The notes under the pieces: generated by a model
What the model was told of the DNA's origin: nothing
Database searches by the model: none
What the model saw: the letters and a program-made list of their open reading frames with translations, nothing else
Part shown: one piece after another, positions 54,718-64,000 of the stretch
How the letters are laid out: each line of letters starts with the position of its first letter
Position numbering within the stretch: the first letter of the stretch is position 1
NCBI RefSeq assembly: GCF_003955685.1
Contig: NZ_RXHJ01000005.1
Span: forward strand, 62,001 to 126,000
Direction: 5' to 3'
Source: Corynebacterium hylobatis
Lineage (GTDB): Bacteria; Actinomycetota; Actinomycetes; Mycobacteriales; Mycobacteriaceae
Length of the DNA stretch: 64,000 bases
Program-made: the position numbers and the translations under genes

Positions 54718-55271
54718 ACGCCCGGATTGTTCTCCTCGACCGGATCATCGTCCTTCTGGTGGGGCTGTCCGTCCTGGCCGGCGGGGCCTGGGCCGTCGGT
54801 CTCTTCCTCGACATCCCCCTCGCACAGGGCCTCGCCGACCGGATCGACTCCCCGGCGTGGCTCACCGCCCCCTCGACCGGCTGGTTCGATCCGGTGCTCA
54901 TCGTCGTCGGTCTGCTCAGCGCCGTTCTCGGCGGCTGGCTCATCGCCCTCAACCTGCGCCGCTACCGGATCGGCCGGGTCGTCTCCCCGGCCTCCGATGC
55001 CCTCGGCTCAATAGAGATCGACCTGGCTACGCTGGCCACGGCCGTGGCCCGGCAGCTGGAGGAGCACCCGCGCGTTGAGTCGGTGCAGGCGACCGTCACG
55101 GATTCCTGGGACCGGCCGACCCTGACGCTGACTCTCCGTGCCCACGCCGACACCGATGTCCCCGCCCTGCGGGCGGCCCTCAACCAGACCGAGCGCGATG
55201 TCCGCGCCGCGGTGCCGGGCATCGACGTGGACACCGTCTACCGGCTCCACCTCTACCCGGTGGAGTCCTGA
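54714..55271 (+). CDS. AmaP-like membrane anchor of the Asp23 operon
   Basis: 185 residues. The first helix is at about 6-28 (VLLDRIIVLLVGLSVLAGGA with an RI-rich start). The second is at about 60-82 (VLIVVGLLSAVLGGWLIALN). The C-terminal domain has IEIDLATLATAVARQLEEHP and VRAAVPGIDVDTVYRLHLYP. The layout equals AmaP, the membrane anchor for Asp23. The GTG overlaps the preceding stop. The end overlaps the convergent 240-residue gene by 19 bp. Confidence 0.75.
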   Translation: MNARIVLLDRIIVLLVGLSVLAGGAWAVGLFLDIPLAQGLADRIDSPAWLTAPSTGWFDPVLIVVGLLSAVLGGWLIALNLRRYRIGRVVSPASDALGSIEIDLATLATAVARQLEEHPRVESVQATVTDSWDRPTLTLTLRAHADTDVPALRAALNQTERDVRAAVPGIDVDTVYRLHLYPVES

Positions 55272-55975
55272 GGGGAATTCTCGAGCAGGACGATGTCCTG
55301 CACCACCCCGTACTCGCGGGCGGGACCACCCCCGGGCCCCTGCACCACCAGCCCGGCACCCGGCCGGCAGGCGCGCAACGATTCCCAGCTGGATGCCTCA
55401 TGCTCCAGTCTGCGGCGCCCGGCGGTGAAATGGTCCAGACCGTGGGAGAGCACCATGGTCGCCCCGTCGGCGAGGGTGATCAGGTAGACCGCGTCCCCCA
55501 TGCCGCGGCGGTTCAGACCGGTGAGATCCGGGACGGTGGGTTCCGGCATGTCATCGAGCAGGGTGATACTGCTGAGCACACCCAGCCGGTGATCGATGCC
55601 CTCCGCGGAGGTGAGCACCAGTGGGGAGCCGACGAAGGCCGGACGGATCGTGGCGTAGTGCCACACCCCGGGCTGTGCGGAGACCTCCGGGCGGCGGACG
55701 ACGACCCGCCAGGGGTCGACCATCACGCGGTGGGCGGGAGCCTCGGTGAGCAGGAGGAAGCGGGCGGTGACGCGGGCGTCGACAAGCGGGAGCACGCCGG
55801 GGTGGGCGCGTTCCATCGCGGACAGCTCGCGGAGCAGGTCCTCGTCGGTCGCGCCCCAGCCGATCCCCCGGTTGGCCAGGACCCCGAAGAGGGTGGGAAG
55901 CGACAGCTCCGGCTGCCCCTCCCACACGCGGCGGACGGCGTCGAGGACACCCGGGATGCGCATGGGGTCCTGCAC
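55253..55975 (-). CDS. Unknown 240-residue protein next to panD
   Basis: 240 residues from GTG 55975 (or 236 from ATG 55963, which has a CAGGA site). An N-terminal helical part (LPTLFGVLANRGIGWGATDE) is followed by beta-rich sequence with HRVMVDPWRVVVRRP and GDAVYLITLADGATMVLSHG. It is probably soluble and has no signal or known catalytic motif. It lies 5 bp behind panD on the same strand, suggesting co-expression. Confidence 0.6.
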   Translation of the reverse strand: MQDPMRIPGVLDAVRRVWEGQPELSLPTLFGVLANRGIGWGATDEDLLRELSAMERAHPGVLPLVDARVTARFLLLTEAPAHRVMVDPWRVVVRRPEVSAQPGVWHYATIRPAFVGSPLVLTSAEGIDHRLGVLSSITLLDDMPEPTVPDLTGLNRRGMGDAVYLITLADGATMVLSHGLDHFTAGRRRLEHEASSWESLRACRPGAGLVVQGPGGGPAREYGVVQDIVLLENSPQDSTG

Positions 55976-55980
55976 GCCGC

Positions 55981-56391
55981 TCAGATGTTCCGGGCGGAGA
56001 CGGTGTCGGAACCGGGGACGGCCTCGGCGATGTCGTTGCCGAGGGCGACGATGCGGTTGTTCTCGTCGACGTGGACGATGCGTGGCTCATACTCGAGAGC
56101 CTCGTCGAGGGTGGCCTGCAGGTAGGAGATGAGGATGACGATGTCACCCGGGTGGATCAGGTGCGCGGCGGCACCGTTGATGCAGATCTCGCCGGTGCCG
56201 GGGCGGCCCGTGATCACGTAGGTCTCCAGCCGCGCCCCGTTGGTGACGTCGACGATGGCGACCTTCTCCCCCTCGATGAGGCCGGCCGCTGCGAGCAGGT
56301 CGGCGTCGACCGTGACGGAACCGACGTAGTTGAGGTCGGCCTGGGTGACCGTTGCGCGGTGGATCTTGCTGCCGAGGATGGTTCTGAGCAT
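55981..56391 (-). CDS. panD: Aspartate 1-decarboxylase PanD (proenzyme)
   Basis: 136 residues. It makes beta-alanine for pantothenate and CoA. Self-cleavage occurs at Gly24-Ser25 ([12 protein letters not shown]) to give the pyruvoyl group. The chain continues with [14 protein letters not shown], then [17 protein letters not shown]. The size equals C. glutamicum PanD (from memory). panB and panC are not nearby. It sits behind the tuf terminator. Confidence 0.96.
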   Translation of the reverse strand: MLRTILGSKIHRATVTQADLNYVGSVTVDADLLAAAGLIEGEKVAIVDVTNGARLETYVITGRPGTGEICINGAAAHLIHPGDIVILISYLQATLDEALEYEPRIVHVDENNRIVALGNDIAEAVPGSDTVSARNI

Positions 56392-56427
56392 GACAGAGAA
56401 GATACCCGCCGGGGCAGAAATACCAAA

Positions 56428-56455
56428 AGGGCCCGGAGGAAATCCTCCGGACCCT
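56428..56455 (-). terminator. Terminator after tuf
   Basis: A 13-bp stem (56428-56440 with 56443-56455, one mismatch) with a tight AA loop, followed on the minus strand by TTTT. It lies 23 bp after the tuf stop. Confidence 0.85.
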
Positions 56456-56478
56456 CTCAGGTCAGATACGTGAAGTTG

Positions 56479-57669
<1,191 letters not shown>

Positions 57670-57692
57670 TGTATGTCCTCCTGGACTTCATG

Positions 57693-57715
57693 GTGGCTAC
57701 GAACTTCGCAGCCAC
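57693..57715 (-). promoter_or_regulatory. Hairpin in the tuf 5' leader
   Basis: GTGGCTGCGAA/TTCGTAGCCAC on the minus strand (11 bp, one mismatch) with a single-base loop. It lies 23 nt before the tuf start. The same hairpin is remembered in the C. glutamicum tuf leader, so it is conserved and may stabilise the mRNA. Confidence 0.55.
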
Positions 57716-57794
57716 GTGGTTGACAGTCGTCATTGACCCCCGGTCCTGTGACAGACGGGGCCCGATGACGTTTTCACAATGTGCCAGTTACACG

Positions 57795-57823
57795 ATCCTA
57801 GATTTCAACCGCTGTTTTTTCAA
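57795..57823 (-). promoter_or_regulatory. tuf promoter
   Basis: Minus strand: TTGAAA (57823-57818), a 17-bp spacer, then TAGGAT (57800-57795). The same hexamers and spacing occur in the well-used C. glutamicum Ptuf (from memory), together with the downstream word AACTGGCACATT. Confidence 0.8.
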
Positions 57824-57897
57824 ACCACGGCCCGGCTCGCCCGACCGTGTGGACACGGCGTGGAATCCGGGATCTCACGGTGGGTAACGGCCGGCTC

Positions 57898-57924
57898 AGC
57901 AACCACCTGAGGAAGGTGGTTGCT
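57898..57924 (-). terminator. Hairpin between fusA and tuf, distal
   Basis: A perfect 11-bp stem (57898-57908 with 57914-57924) with a 5-nt loop. No U-run. Together with the next hairpin it probably reduces read-through from fusA into tuf. Confidence 0.5.
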
Positions 57925-57966
57925 CAGCCCGACCGCTACCTCACCGCGCTGCCGGTTCCGTCCCCT

Positions 57967-57998
57967 GCTCCCCGACGCCGGCACAGGCGTCAGGGAGC
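57967..57998 (-). terminator. Hairpin between fusA and tuf, proximal
   Basis: GCTCCC and GACGCC pair with GGCGTC and GGGAGC (57967-57979 with 57986-57998, one mismatch). It lies 35 bp after the fusA stop; no U-run. Confidence 0.5.
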
Positions 57999-58033
57999 GG
58001 ACAGGAGACAGCTCCGGCGGTAGAGACTACCGG

Positions 58034-60157
58034 CTAGTTACCGGTGCGCTCGGAGATGATCTCCTCGGAGACGCTGGAGGGGACCTCAGCGTAGGAGTCG
58101 AAGACCATGGAGTAGTTTGCACGACCCTGGGTCTTGGAACGCAGGTCACCGACGTAGCCGAACATCTCGGACAGCGGCACCTTCGCCTTGACCAGCTTGG
58201 CGCCGGCGCGGTCCTCCATGGCGTTGACCTGGCCACGGCGGGAGTTGACGTCACCGATGACGTCACCCATGTACTCCTCCGGAGTGGTGATCTCCACAGC
58301 CATCACGGGCTCAAGCAGAACCGGCTTGGCCTTGGCGACAGCTTCCTTCAGAGCCTGGGAACCGGCGATCTTGAACGCCATTTCCGAGGAGTCGACGTCG
58401 TGGTAGGCACCGTCGATCAGGGTGGCCTTGATGTTGACCAGCGGGTAGCCGGCCAGGTAGCCGTACTGCATGGCGTCCTGGATACCAGCGTCGACGGAGG
58501 GGATGTACTCCCTCGGGATGCGGCCACCGGTGACGGCGTTCTCGAAGTGGTAGGTCGGGGACTGACCCTCCTCGAGCTCCTCCGGAGTCGGGGCGTAGGG
58601 CTCAATGCCGATGATGACCTTGGCGAACTGGCCGGAGCCACCCGTCTGCTTCTTATGGGTGAACTCGAGCTTCTCGACCGGCTTGCGGATGGTCTCGCGG
58701 TAGGCGACCTGCGGGGCACCGACATTGGCCTCGACCTTGTACTCGCGCTTCATGCGGTCGACGAGGACATCGAGGTGGAGCTCACCCATGCCGCCGATGA
58801 CGGTCTGGCCGGACTCCTCGTCCAGGTGGACGGTGAAGGTCGGGTCCTCCTCCGCCAGCTTCTGGATCGCGGTGCCCAGCTTCTCCTGGTCGGACTTGGT
58901 CTTCGGCTCGATGGCAACCTGGATGACCGGATCCGGGAAGTCCATGGACTCCAGGATGATCGGGTTGTCGGTGGAGCAGAGGGTGTCACCGGTGGTGGTG
59001 TCCTTCAGGCCGATCACGGCGAAGATGTTGCCCGCGCGGGCCTCCTCCACCGGGTTCTCCTTGTTGGCGTGCATCTGGAAGAGCTTTCCGATGCGCTCCT
59101 TCTTGCCCTTGGTGGAGTTCTGCACCTGGTCACCCGGGACCACGCGGCCCGAGTAGACACGGATGTAGGTCAGCTTGCCGAAGAAGGGGTGTGCGGCGAT
59201 CTTGAAGGCCAGTGCGGAGAACGGCTCGTCGGCGGACGGCTTCCGGGTCAGGGTGGTGGACTCATCGCCCACAGCGTGGCCCTCGACCTCGCCGATGTCC
59301 AGCGGGTTCGGCAGGAAGTCGATGACGGCGTCGAGCAGGGGCTGAACGCCCTTGTTCTTGTAGGCGGTGCCGCAGTAGACCGGGTAGATCTCGGAGTTGA
59401 CGGTCAGCTTGCGGATCGCAGCCTTGATCTCATCGATCGAGAGCTCCTCGCCACCGAAGTACTTCTCCATGAGCTCGTCGTCGGACTCGGCGACGGTCTC
59501 GAGCAGCTTCTCGCGGTACTCCTCGGCCTTCTCCAGAAGATCGGCCGGGATCTCCTCGATGATGGCCTCGGTACCGATCTCGGTCTTGCCGGGCCACATG
59601 AGGGCCTTCATCTCGAGGAGGTCCACGACGCCGTTGAAGTCGTCCTCAGCGCCGATCGGGAGCTGCATGACCAGCGGCTTGGCGCCGAGGCGGTCGACGA
59701 TGGTGCCGACGGTGTAGTAGAAGTCAGCGCCCAGCTTGTCCATCTTGTTGATGAAGCAGATACGCGGAACGTCGTACTTGGCGGCCTGACGCCAGACCTG
59801 CTCAGACTGCGGCTCCACGCCTTCCTTGCCGTCGAAGACGGCGACGGCGCCATCGAGGACGCGCAGGGAACGCTCGACCTCGACGGTGAAGTCGACGTGA
59901 CCCGGGGTATCGATGATGTTGATCTGGTTGTTGTCCCAGAAACAGGTGACGGCAGCGGAGGTGATCGTGATACCGCGCTCCTTCTCCTGCTCCATCCAGT
60001 CGGTGGTGGCGCCACCGTCGTGGGTCTCGCCGACCTTACGGTTGATGCCGGTGTAGAAGAGGATGCGCTCGGTGGTGGTGGTCTTACCGGCATCGATGTG
60101 GGCCATGATGCCGATGTTGCGGACCTTGTTCAGGTCCTTAAGCACTTCTTGTGCCAC
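58034..60157 (-). CDS. fusA: Elongation factor G
   Basis: 707 residues. [20 protein letters not shown] (G1), RGITITSAA (G2), DTPGHVDFT (G3), [10 protein letters not shown] (G4). It drives translocation. The GTG start is followed by [20 protein letters not shown]. It is 317 bp behind rpsG, so fusA may have its own promoter. Confidence 0.98.
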   Translation of the reverse strand: MAQEVLKDLNKVRNIGIMAHIDAGKTTTTERILFYTGINRKVGETHDGGATTDWMEQEKERGITITSAAVTCFWDNNQINIIDTPGHVDFTVEVERSLRVLDGAVAVFDGKEGVEPQSEQVWRQAAKYDVPRICFINKMDKLGADFYYTVGTIVDRLGAKPLVMQLPIGAEDDFNGVVDLLEMKALMWPGKTEIGTEAIIEEIPADLLEKAEEYREKLLETVAESDDELMEKYFGGEELSIDEIKAAIRKLTVNSEIYPVYCGTAYKNKGVQPLLDAVIDFLPNPLDIGEVEGHAVGDESTTLTRKPSADEPFSALAFKIAAHPFFGKLTYIRVYSGRVVPGDQVQNSTKGKKERIGKLFQMHANKENPVEEARAGNIFAVIGLKDTTTGDTLCSTDNPIILESMDFPDPVIQVAIEPKTKSDQEKLGTAIQKLAEEDPTFTVHLDEESGQTVIGGMGELHLDVLVDRMKREYKVEANVGAPQVAYRETIRKPVEKLEFTHKKQTGGSGQFAKVIIGIEPYAPTPEELEEGQSPTYHFENAVTGGRIPREYIPSVDAGIQDAMQYGYLAGYPLVNIKATLIDGAYHDVDSSEMAFKIAGSQALKEAVAKAKPVLLEPVMAVEITTPEEYMGDVIGDVNSRRGQVNAMEDRAGAKLVKAKVPLSEMFGYVGDLRSKTQGRANYSMVFDSYAEVPSSVSEEIISERTGN

Positions 60158-60474
60158 AGTCTTACCCCAACTTGTAGATCTTCGACGCCCTCGGCGGGTA
60201 TGCCTCAGACGCCGTCAGTGAATAGTTCTCGTTCAATTCTGCCATTGATTGGTCGTACTGGCATCAGTCGGAAAAACTCCGCCGACATCAGACCCTACGA
60301 CACCCCATGGCCGGGTGGCTCGCGTCAGCCCGGGACACCTGCCCCGGGAGACACCAATGGCCCCATCGACGAGTCGCCTCAGCGCCGCCCCGGCCGACCC
60401 GCCGGAACGGTGGGACGGTGAGGGACGGACGTGCGTGCGGCTGCCGACTGGGCCATGTGTGGTTTTCTGTCCTA
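60158..60474 (-). other. rpsG-fusA gap, 317 bp
   Basis: No gene. A GC-rich stretch next to rpsG is followed by a less GC-rich stretch near fusA (60180-60290), which contains GAGTTTTTCC and AACTATTCACTG on the minus strand and may hold the fusA promoter. No strong terminator is seen. Confidence 0.4.
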
Positions 60475-60942
60475 CTACCAGCGGTAGTGGGCGAAGGCGC
60501 GGTTGGCCTCGGCCATCTTGTGGACGTCCTCGCGGCGCTTCACGGAGGCACCGAGACCGTTGGACGCGTCCAGGATCTCGTTGGCGAGACGGTCAACCAT
60601 GGTGTTCTCGCGACGCTGACGGGTGAAGGTGACCAGCCAACGCAGAGCCAGGGTGTTGGAGCGGCCCGGGCGGACCTCAACCGGAACCTGGTAGGTGGCG
60701 CCACCAACGCGACGGGAGCGGACCTCGAGGTCCGGGCGGATGTTGCCCAGGGCCTTCTCGAGGGTGCCGACCGGATCGGTGCCGGTCTTCTCGCGGCAGG
60801 ACTCGAGGGCACCGTAGACGATGCGCTCAGCAGTGGACTTCTTGCCGTCGACAAGCACCTTGTTGACCAGCTGGGTCACGAGCTCGGAGCTGTAGACCGG
60901 GTCCTTGACGACGGGACGCTCGGGTGCACGGTTCTTACGCAT
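60475..60942 (-). CDS. rpsG: 30S ribosomal protein S7
   Basis: 155 residues. [20 protein letters not shown] and [20 protein letters not shown], with [14 protein letters not shown] at the C-terminus. It starts assembly of the 30S head and follows rpsL by 3 bp. Confidence 0.98.
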   Translation of the reverse strand: MRKNRAPERPVVKDPVYSSELVTQLVNKVLVDGKKSTAERIVYGALESCREKTGTDPVGTLEKALGNIRPDLEVRSRRVGGATYQVPVEVRPGRSNTLALRWLVTFTRQRRENTMVDRLANEILDASNGLGASVKRREDVHKMAEANRAFAHYRW

Positions 60943-60945
60943 TGT

Positions 60946-61317
60946 TTACTGTCCCTTCTTGGCGCCGTAGCGGGAGCGGGCCTGCTTGCGGTCCTTGACA
61001 CCCTGGGTATCGAGGGTGCCGCGGACGATCTTGTAACGGACACCCGGGAGGTCCTTCACGCGACCACCGCGGACGAGCACCATGGAGTGCTCCTGCAGGT
61101 TGTGGCCCTCACCCGGAATGTAGGCGGAGACCTCGACGCCGGTGGTCAGGCGCACACGGGCGACCTTACGCAGAGCGGAGTTCGGCTTCTTCGGGGTGGT
61201 GGTGTACACGCGGGTGCACACGCCACGACGCTGCGGGGAACCCTTCAGGGCTGCGGCGTTGATCTTCGCGGCCTTGTCGTGGCGACCCTTGCGGATCAGC
61301 TGCTGAATAGTGGGCAT
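60946..61317 (-). CDS. rpsL: 30S ribosomal protein S12
   Basis: 123 residues. [19 protein letters not shown] at the start, [19 protein letters not shown] with the wild-type lysine of the streptomycin site and [15 protein letters not shown] with the second. The allele is therefore predicted streptomycin-sensitive. It is the first gene of rpsL-rpsG-(fusA). Confidence 0.98.
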   Translation of the reverse strand: MPTIQQLIRKGRHDKAAKINAAALKGSPQRRGVCTRVYTTTPKKPNSALRKVARVRLTTGVEVSAYIPGEGHNLQEHSMVLVRGGRVKDLPGVRYKIVRGTLDTQGVKDRKQARSRYGAKKGQ

Positions 61318-61636
61318 AACCGTCTTTCTGTGTTGATCGGCTTATCCGGCCGGATGAGCCGACCGAGAAAACTTGCTGAGAGTTTCTTTCTCGCCTGCGA
61401 CGAAGCCACATGTCTTTTAAACGTGCGAAAACCCGTCGGCCGCTCTCGCTGGCTTACCGGGTAAAAGTGCAGGCTCCCACCATCGAGATGTGGGACTTCT
61501 GAGCACGTTACCGGAATCTACTCCCACAACCCAAATCCCCCCGCTTTGACACGAGGGCGATGGACATGCCGTATCCCGTCAGACGGCAGGAAAAAGAGGG
61601 CGGCGCAGGCACCGGAAGGGCCGTACCATCGACTGT
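61318..61636. other. rpsL leader and divergent promoter region, 319 bp
   Basis: No gene. It contains the 26-bp near-palindrome at 61337-61362 just before rpsL. On the minus strand TAGATT near 61520 is a possible -10. The DUF1707-type gene begins on the other strand at 61637 with little visible ribosome site. Confidence 0.4.
61337..61362. promoter_or_regulatory. 26-bp near-perfect palindrome in the rpsL leader
   Basis: TCGGCTTATCCGG (61337-61349) is followed at once by CCGGATGAGCCGA (61350-61362), matching at 12 of 13 pairs. It lies 20 bp before the rpsL start. It could be an operator, or an RNA hairpin that affects rpsL translation. Confidence 0.5.
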
Positions 61637-62299
61637 ATGGACGATTCAGAACCGCGTATCCGGGCCAGCGACGAGGACCGCAACAAGGTCGCCGCGGCCC
61701 TGAGTGAGGCATTCTCCCAGGGCAGGCTGGACTACGGGGAGCTTGACGAACGCACCCGTCAGGTATGGGCGACCCGCTACCGGGATGAGCTGCTCATCCC
61801 GCTGCAGGACCTCCTGTCCGACCCCGCCGAAGTACTGAAAGGTCAGCTGCCCGTCGTCCGCCCAGACAGCGCCCCCACCCCGGCTGCCCACCCCTCCCCC
61901 GCCGTACGACAGGTCACGCGGGAGGAGGGTGGTGACGCATTCAGCCTCTCCATCATGGGCGGAACAGAGAAGAAAGGCGACTGGCTCTGTGCGCCCGGGC
62001 ACGTCTCCCTCGCGCTCATGGGTGGCAACGTGGTTGACCTGCGGCACGCCCGACTCGGTTCACGTGAAACCACCATCACCGCCGTGGCTCTCATGGGCGG
62101 GGTGGACATCATCGTCCCCGAGGACATGCGCGTGATCTCCGACGGCATCGGCATCATGGGGGCCTTCAGCATCCAGAGCGACAAGGATGTCTCCCTCCGC
62201 CATGAGGATCTGCCCGCTGACGCTCCCGTCATCCGCGTCCGCGGACTGGGACTGATGGGCGCGGTCGTGATCACCCGCAGGCGCCGCGGGGACGACTGA
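61637..62299 (+). CDS. DUF1707 / LiaF-like domain protein
   Basis: 220 residues. The N-terminal DUF1707 domain (5-60) has IRASDEDRNKVAAALSEAFS, then GRLDYGELDERTRQVWATRY and LLIPLQDLLSD. A Pro/Ala linker follows. The C-terminal part (about 100-215) has repeated LMGG turns (SIMGGTEKKGDW, ALMGGNVVDLRHA, ALMGGVDIIVPED, GIMGAFSIQSD), the beta-helix pattern of cell-wall-active-antibiotics-response (LiaF-like) domains. It is probably cytoplasmic and envelope-stress related; the exact role is unknown. Confidence 0.85.
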   Translation: MDDSEPRIRASDEDRNKVAAALSEAFSQGRLDYGELDERTRQVWATRYRDELLIPLQDLLSDPAEVLKGQLPVVRPDSAPTPAAHPSPAVRQVTREEGGDAFSLSIMGGTEKKGDWLCAPGHVSLALMGGNVVDLRHARLGSRETTITAVALMGGVDIIVPEDMRVISDGIGIMGAFSIQSDKDVSLRHEDLPADAPVIRVRGLGLMGAVVITRRRRGDD

Positions 62300-62316
62300 C
62301 CCGGGTGCCGGAACAA

Positions 62317-62358
62317 GAAGCTGCCCCTGCCCCACCGGAGTGGGACAGGGGCAGCTTC
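62317..62358. terminator. Shared terminator of the DUF1707 gene and rpoC
   Basis: A 19-bp stem (62317-62335 with 62340-62358, one mismatch) with a 4-nt loop lies between the convergent stops. It probably acts on both strands. Confidence 0.8.
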
Positions 62359-62374
62359 TCGGCACATACCGTGA

Positions 62375-64000
62375 CTAGAGCTGGAACTCCTCGTCCAGCG
62401 GCACAGAGGCGCCGGTGAACTCGGCGTAGCCGTCGTCACCGTAGATGGAGTCACCGTAGGTCGGGATCGAGTAGGCCGCGTTACGGGCTGCCTCGGTCGG
62501 CTTGACCTCGATGTTGCGGTAACGGGAGATACCGGTACCGGCCGGGATCAGCTTACCGATGATCACGTTCTCCTTGAGACCGATGAGCTGGTCGGAGCGC
62601 TTGTTGATCGCGGCGTCCGTGAGCACGCGGGTCGTCTCCTGGAAGGAGGCGGCCGACAGCCAGGACTCCGTGGCCAGCGAGGCCTTGGTGATGCCCATGA
62701 TCTGGTCACGCAGCTCCGCCGGCTGACCACCCTCGGCCCGGAGTGCCGCATTGACGCGACGGGCCTCGGTGAGGTCGACCAGCGTACCCGGCAGGTAGTC
62801 CGTGGAACCGGCGTCAATGACGGTACCGCGGCGCAGCATCTGACGGATGATGATCTCGATGTGCTTGTCGTGGATGGCCACACCCTGGGTGCGGTACACA
62901 GCCTGCACCTCGTCGATGAGGTGCTTCTCCACACCACGACGACGCAGCACGCGGAGCACATCATGCGGGTCAGCAGGGCCGCGGAGCAGGCGGTCGCCGA
63001 GCTCCACATGGTCACCGCTGCGCAGGGTGCGCTCGATGAGCACCGACGGGTTGTTGTCCATCGGGACCCGCACCTGTGCGAGACCCTGTCGCTTGGACAG
63101 CTTCTCGTAGATCTTCTCCTCGGTGCCGTCGTCGGAGGTCAGCGTCAACTTGTAGAAGTTGCCGTCGTCCTCCAGCTCGACGGTGCCCGAGAACTCCGCG
63201 ATCGGGGAGGCGTTCTTCGGCACGCGGGCCTCGAACAGCTCCTGAACACGCGGCAGACCGCCGGTGATGTCACCACCGACACCACCCTGGTGGAAGGTAC
63301 GCATGGTCAGCTGGGTGCCGGGCTCACCGATCGACTGGGCGGCGACGATGCCGACGGCCTCGCCGATGTCGACCAGCTGGCCTGAGGCCATGGACTTGCC
63401 GTAGCACTTGGCACAGACACCGGTGTGGGTCTGGCAGGTCAGCACGGAGCGGACCTTGACCTCGGTGATGCCGGCGGCCACGAGCTCGTCGATACGCATC
63501 TCCGTGAGGTCGGAACCGGGCTCCAGGTGGAGACCGGATGCCTCGTCGACCAGCTCGGTCGCCAGGACACGGCCGGAGACGGAGGTCTCCACCAGCGAGT
63601 GGCGGGTGTACCCCGTGACCTCGCCTGCGGCGTTCTTCGCCTCCACCGCGACCGGCACGCGGACACCCTGGCGGGTACCGCAGTCGTCCTCGCGGACGAT
63701 GACGTCCTGGGCCACGTCCACGAGACGACGGGTCAGGTAACCGGAGTCCGCGGTACGCAGGGCGGTGTCGGCCAGGCCCTTACGGGAGCCGTGCGAGTTG
63801 TTGAAGTACTCGAGAACCGACAGTCCCTCCCGGAAGGAGGTCTTGATCGGACGGGTGATGTAGTCACCCTTCGAGTTCACGACCATGCCCTTCATGCCGG
63901 CCAGGGTCCAGATCTGGCGCATGTTACCGGCGGCGCCCGACTTCACGATCATCGGGATCGGGTTGTCGTCCGGGTACATCTCCTCGACGGCCTTACCCAC
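62375..64000 (-). CDS. rpoC: RNA polymerase beta' subunit (C-terminal part, partial)
   Basis: The last 541 residues of beta'; the 5' part is beyond the window. It contains the bridge-helix to trigger-loop region ([20 protein letters not shown], then [20 protein letters not shown]), the Cys residues [13 protein letters not shown] of the second zinc site, and [20 protein letters not shown] of the trigger loop. It ends VPLDEEFQL. It is followed by a bidirectional terminator. Confidence 0.98.
   Translation of the reverse strand: MGKAVEEMYPDDNPIPMIVKSGAAGNMRQIWTLAGMKGMVVNSKGDYITRPIKTSFREGLSVLEYFNNSHGSRKGLADTALRTADSGYLTRRLVDVAQDVIVREDDCGTRQGVRVPVAVEAKNAAGEVTGYTRHSLVETSVSGRVLATELVDEASGLHLEPGSDLTEMRIDELVAAGITEVKVRSVLTCQTHTGVCAKCYGKSMASGQLVDIGEAVGIVAAQSIGEPGTQLTMRTFHQGGVGGDITGGLPRVQELFEARVPKNASPIAEFSGTVELEDDGNFYKLTLTSDDGTEEKIYEKLSKRQGLAQVRVPMDNNPSVLIERTLRSGDHVELGDRLLRGPADPHDVLRVLRRRGVEKHLIDEVQAVYRTQGVAIHDKHIEIIIRQMLRRGTVIDAGSTDYLPGTLVDLTEARRVNAALRAEGGQPAELRDQIMGITKASLATESWLSAASFQETTRVLTDAAINKRSDQLIGLKENVIIGKLIPAGTGISRYRNIEVKPTEAARNAAYSIPTYGDSIYGDDGYAEFTGASVPLDEEFQL

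Noticed and set aside
57920..60421. 833-codon plus-strand frame opposite fusA
   Set aside because: Antisense shadow of EF-G with low-complexity Leu/Val/Asp/Gly content and no family.

Overview
The window is high-GC actinobacterial DNA. Gene content and order point to Corynebacterium or a close mycolic-acid relative. It carries an ESX-4-type type VII secretion locus beside rplM-rpsI-glmM, the block truA-rplQ-rpoA-rpsD-rpsK-rpsM-infA, a split S10/spc ribosomal cluster lacking rpsN and rpmJ, and a tuf promoter and leader that match, from memory, the C. glutamicum Ptuf region. No rRNA, tRNA, CRISPR array, IS element or phage gene was recognised. All recognised functions come from reading motifs; no database search was run.

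Layout. (1) 1-3640: an accessory-looking stretch with nadB (L-aspartate oxidase), a divergent NrtR-like NUDIX regulator and a cell-surface protein with an atypical LADNG sorting signal. (2) 3676-5270: tsaE and alr. (3) 5320-8997: a self-contained class I cytochrome P450 system (P450, LysR regulator, small ferredoxin, ferredoxin reductase) with a repeated operator-like sequence. (4) 9010-16157: glmS, an alpha/beta-hydrolase-like protein lacking its nucleophile serine, three small or Pro-rich proteins probably tied to ESX-4, then glmM, rpsI and rplM. (5) 16481-26266: the ESX-4-like machine (esxA, esxB, a T7SS-associated protein, eccC, eccD, mycP, a TIGR02611-like membrane protein, eccB), with no eccE seen. 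(6) 26325-28676: a large membrane protein.

(7) 28778-37144: truA, the rplQ-rpoA-rpsD-rpsK-rpsM-infA block, an L,D-transpeptidase, map, adk and secY. (8) 37500-52271: the ribosomal S10/spc genes, all on the minus strand, broken into three transcription units (rpsJ to rpsQ; rplN-rplX-rplE; rpsH to rplO) by two insertions. One insertion holds a lipoprotein and a 329-residue protein. The other holds a BCCT osmolyte transporter and a YCII-like protein. Strong hairpin terminators mark the unit ends. (9) 52812-55271: a compact six-gene Asp23/Gls24-type envelope operon on the plus strand. (10) 55253-64000: a 240-residue unknown, panD, tuf, fusA, rpsG, rpsL, a DUF1707-type protein and the 3' part of rpoC.

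Most genes serve core translation, cell-wall precursor supply (alr, glmS, glmM), secretion (secY, ESX-4) and wall remodelling. The variable parts are the NAD/surface-protein block, the P450 cluster and the insertions in the ribosomal region. The least explained parts are the Cys/Pro-rich membrane protein next to ESX-4, the serine-less hydrolase, the Asp23 operon and a possible 61-codon leader ORF in front of rpsJ.
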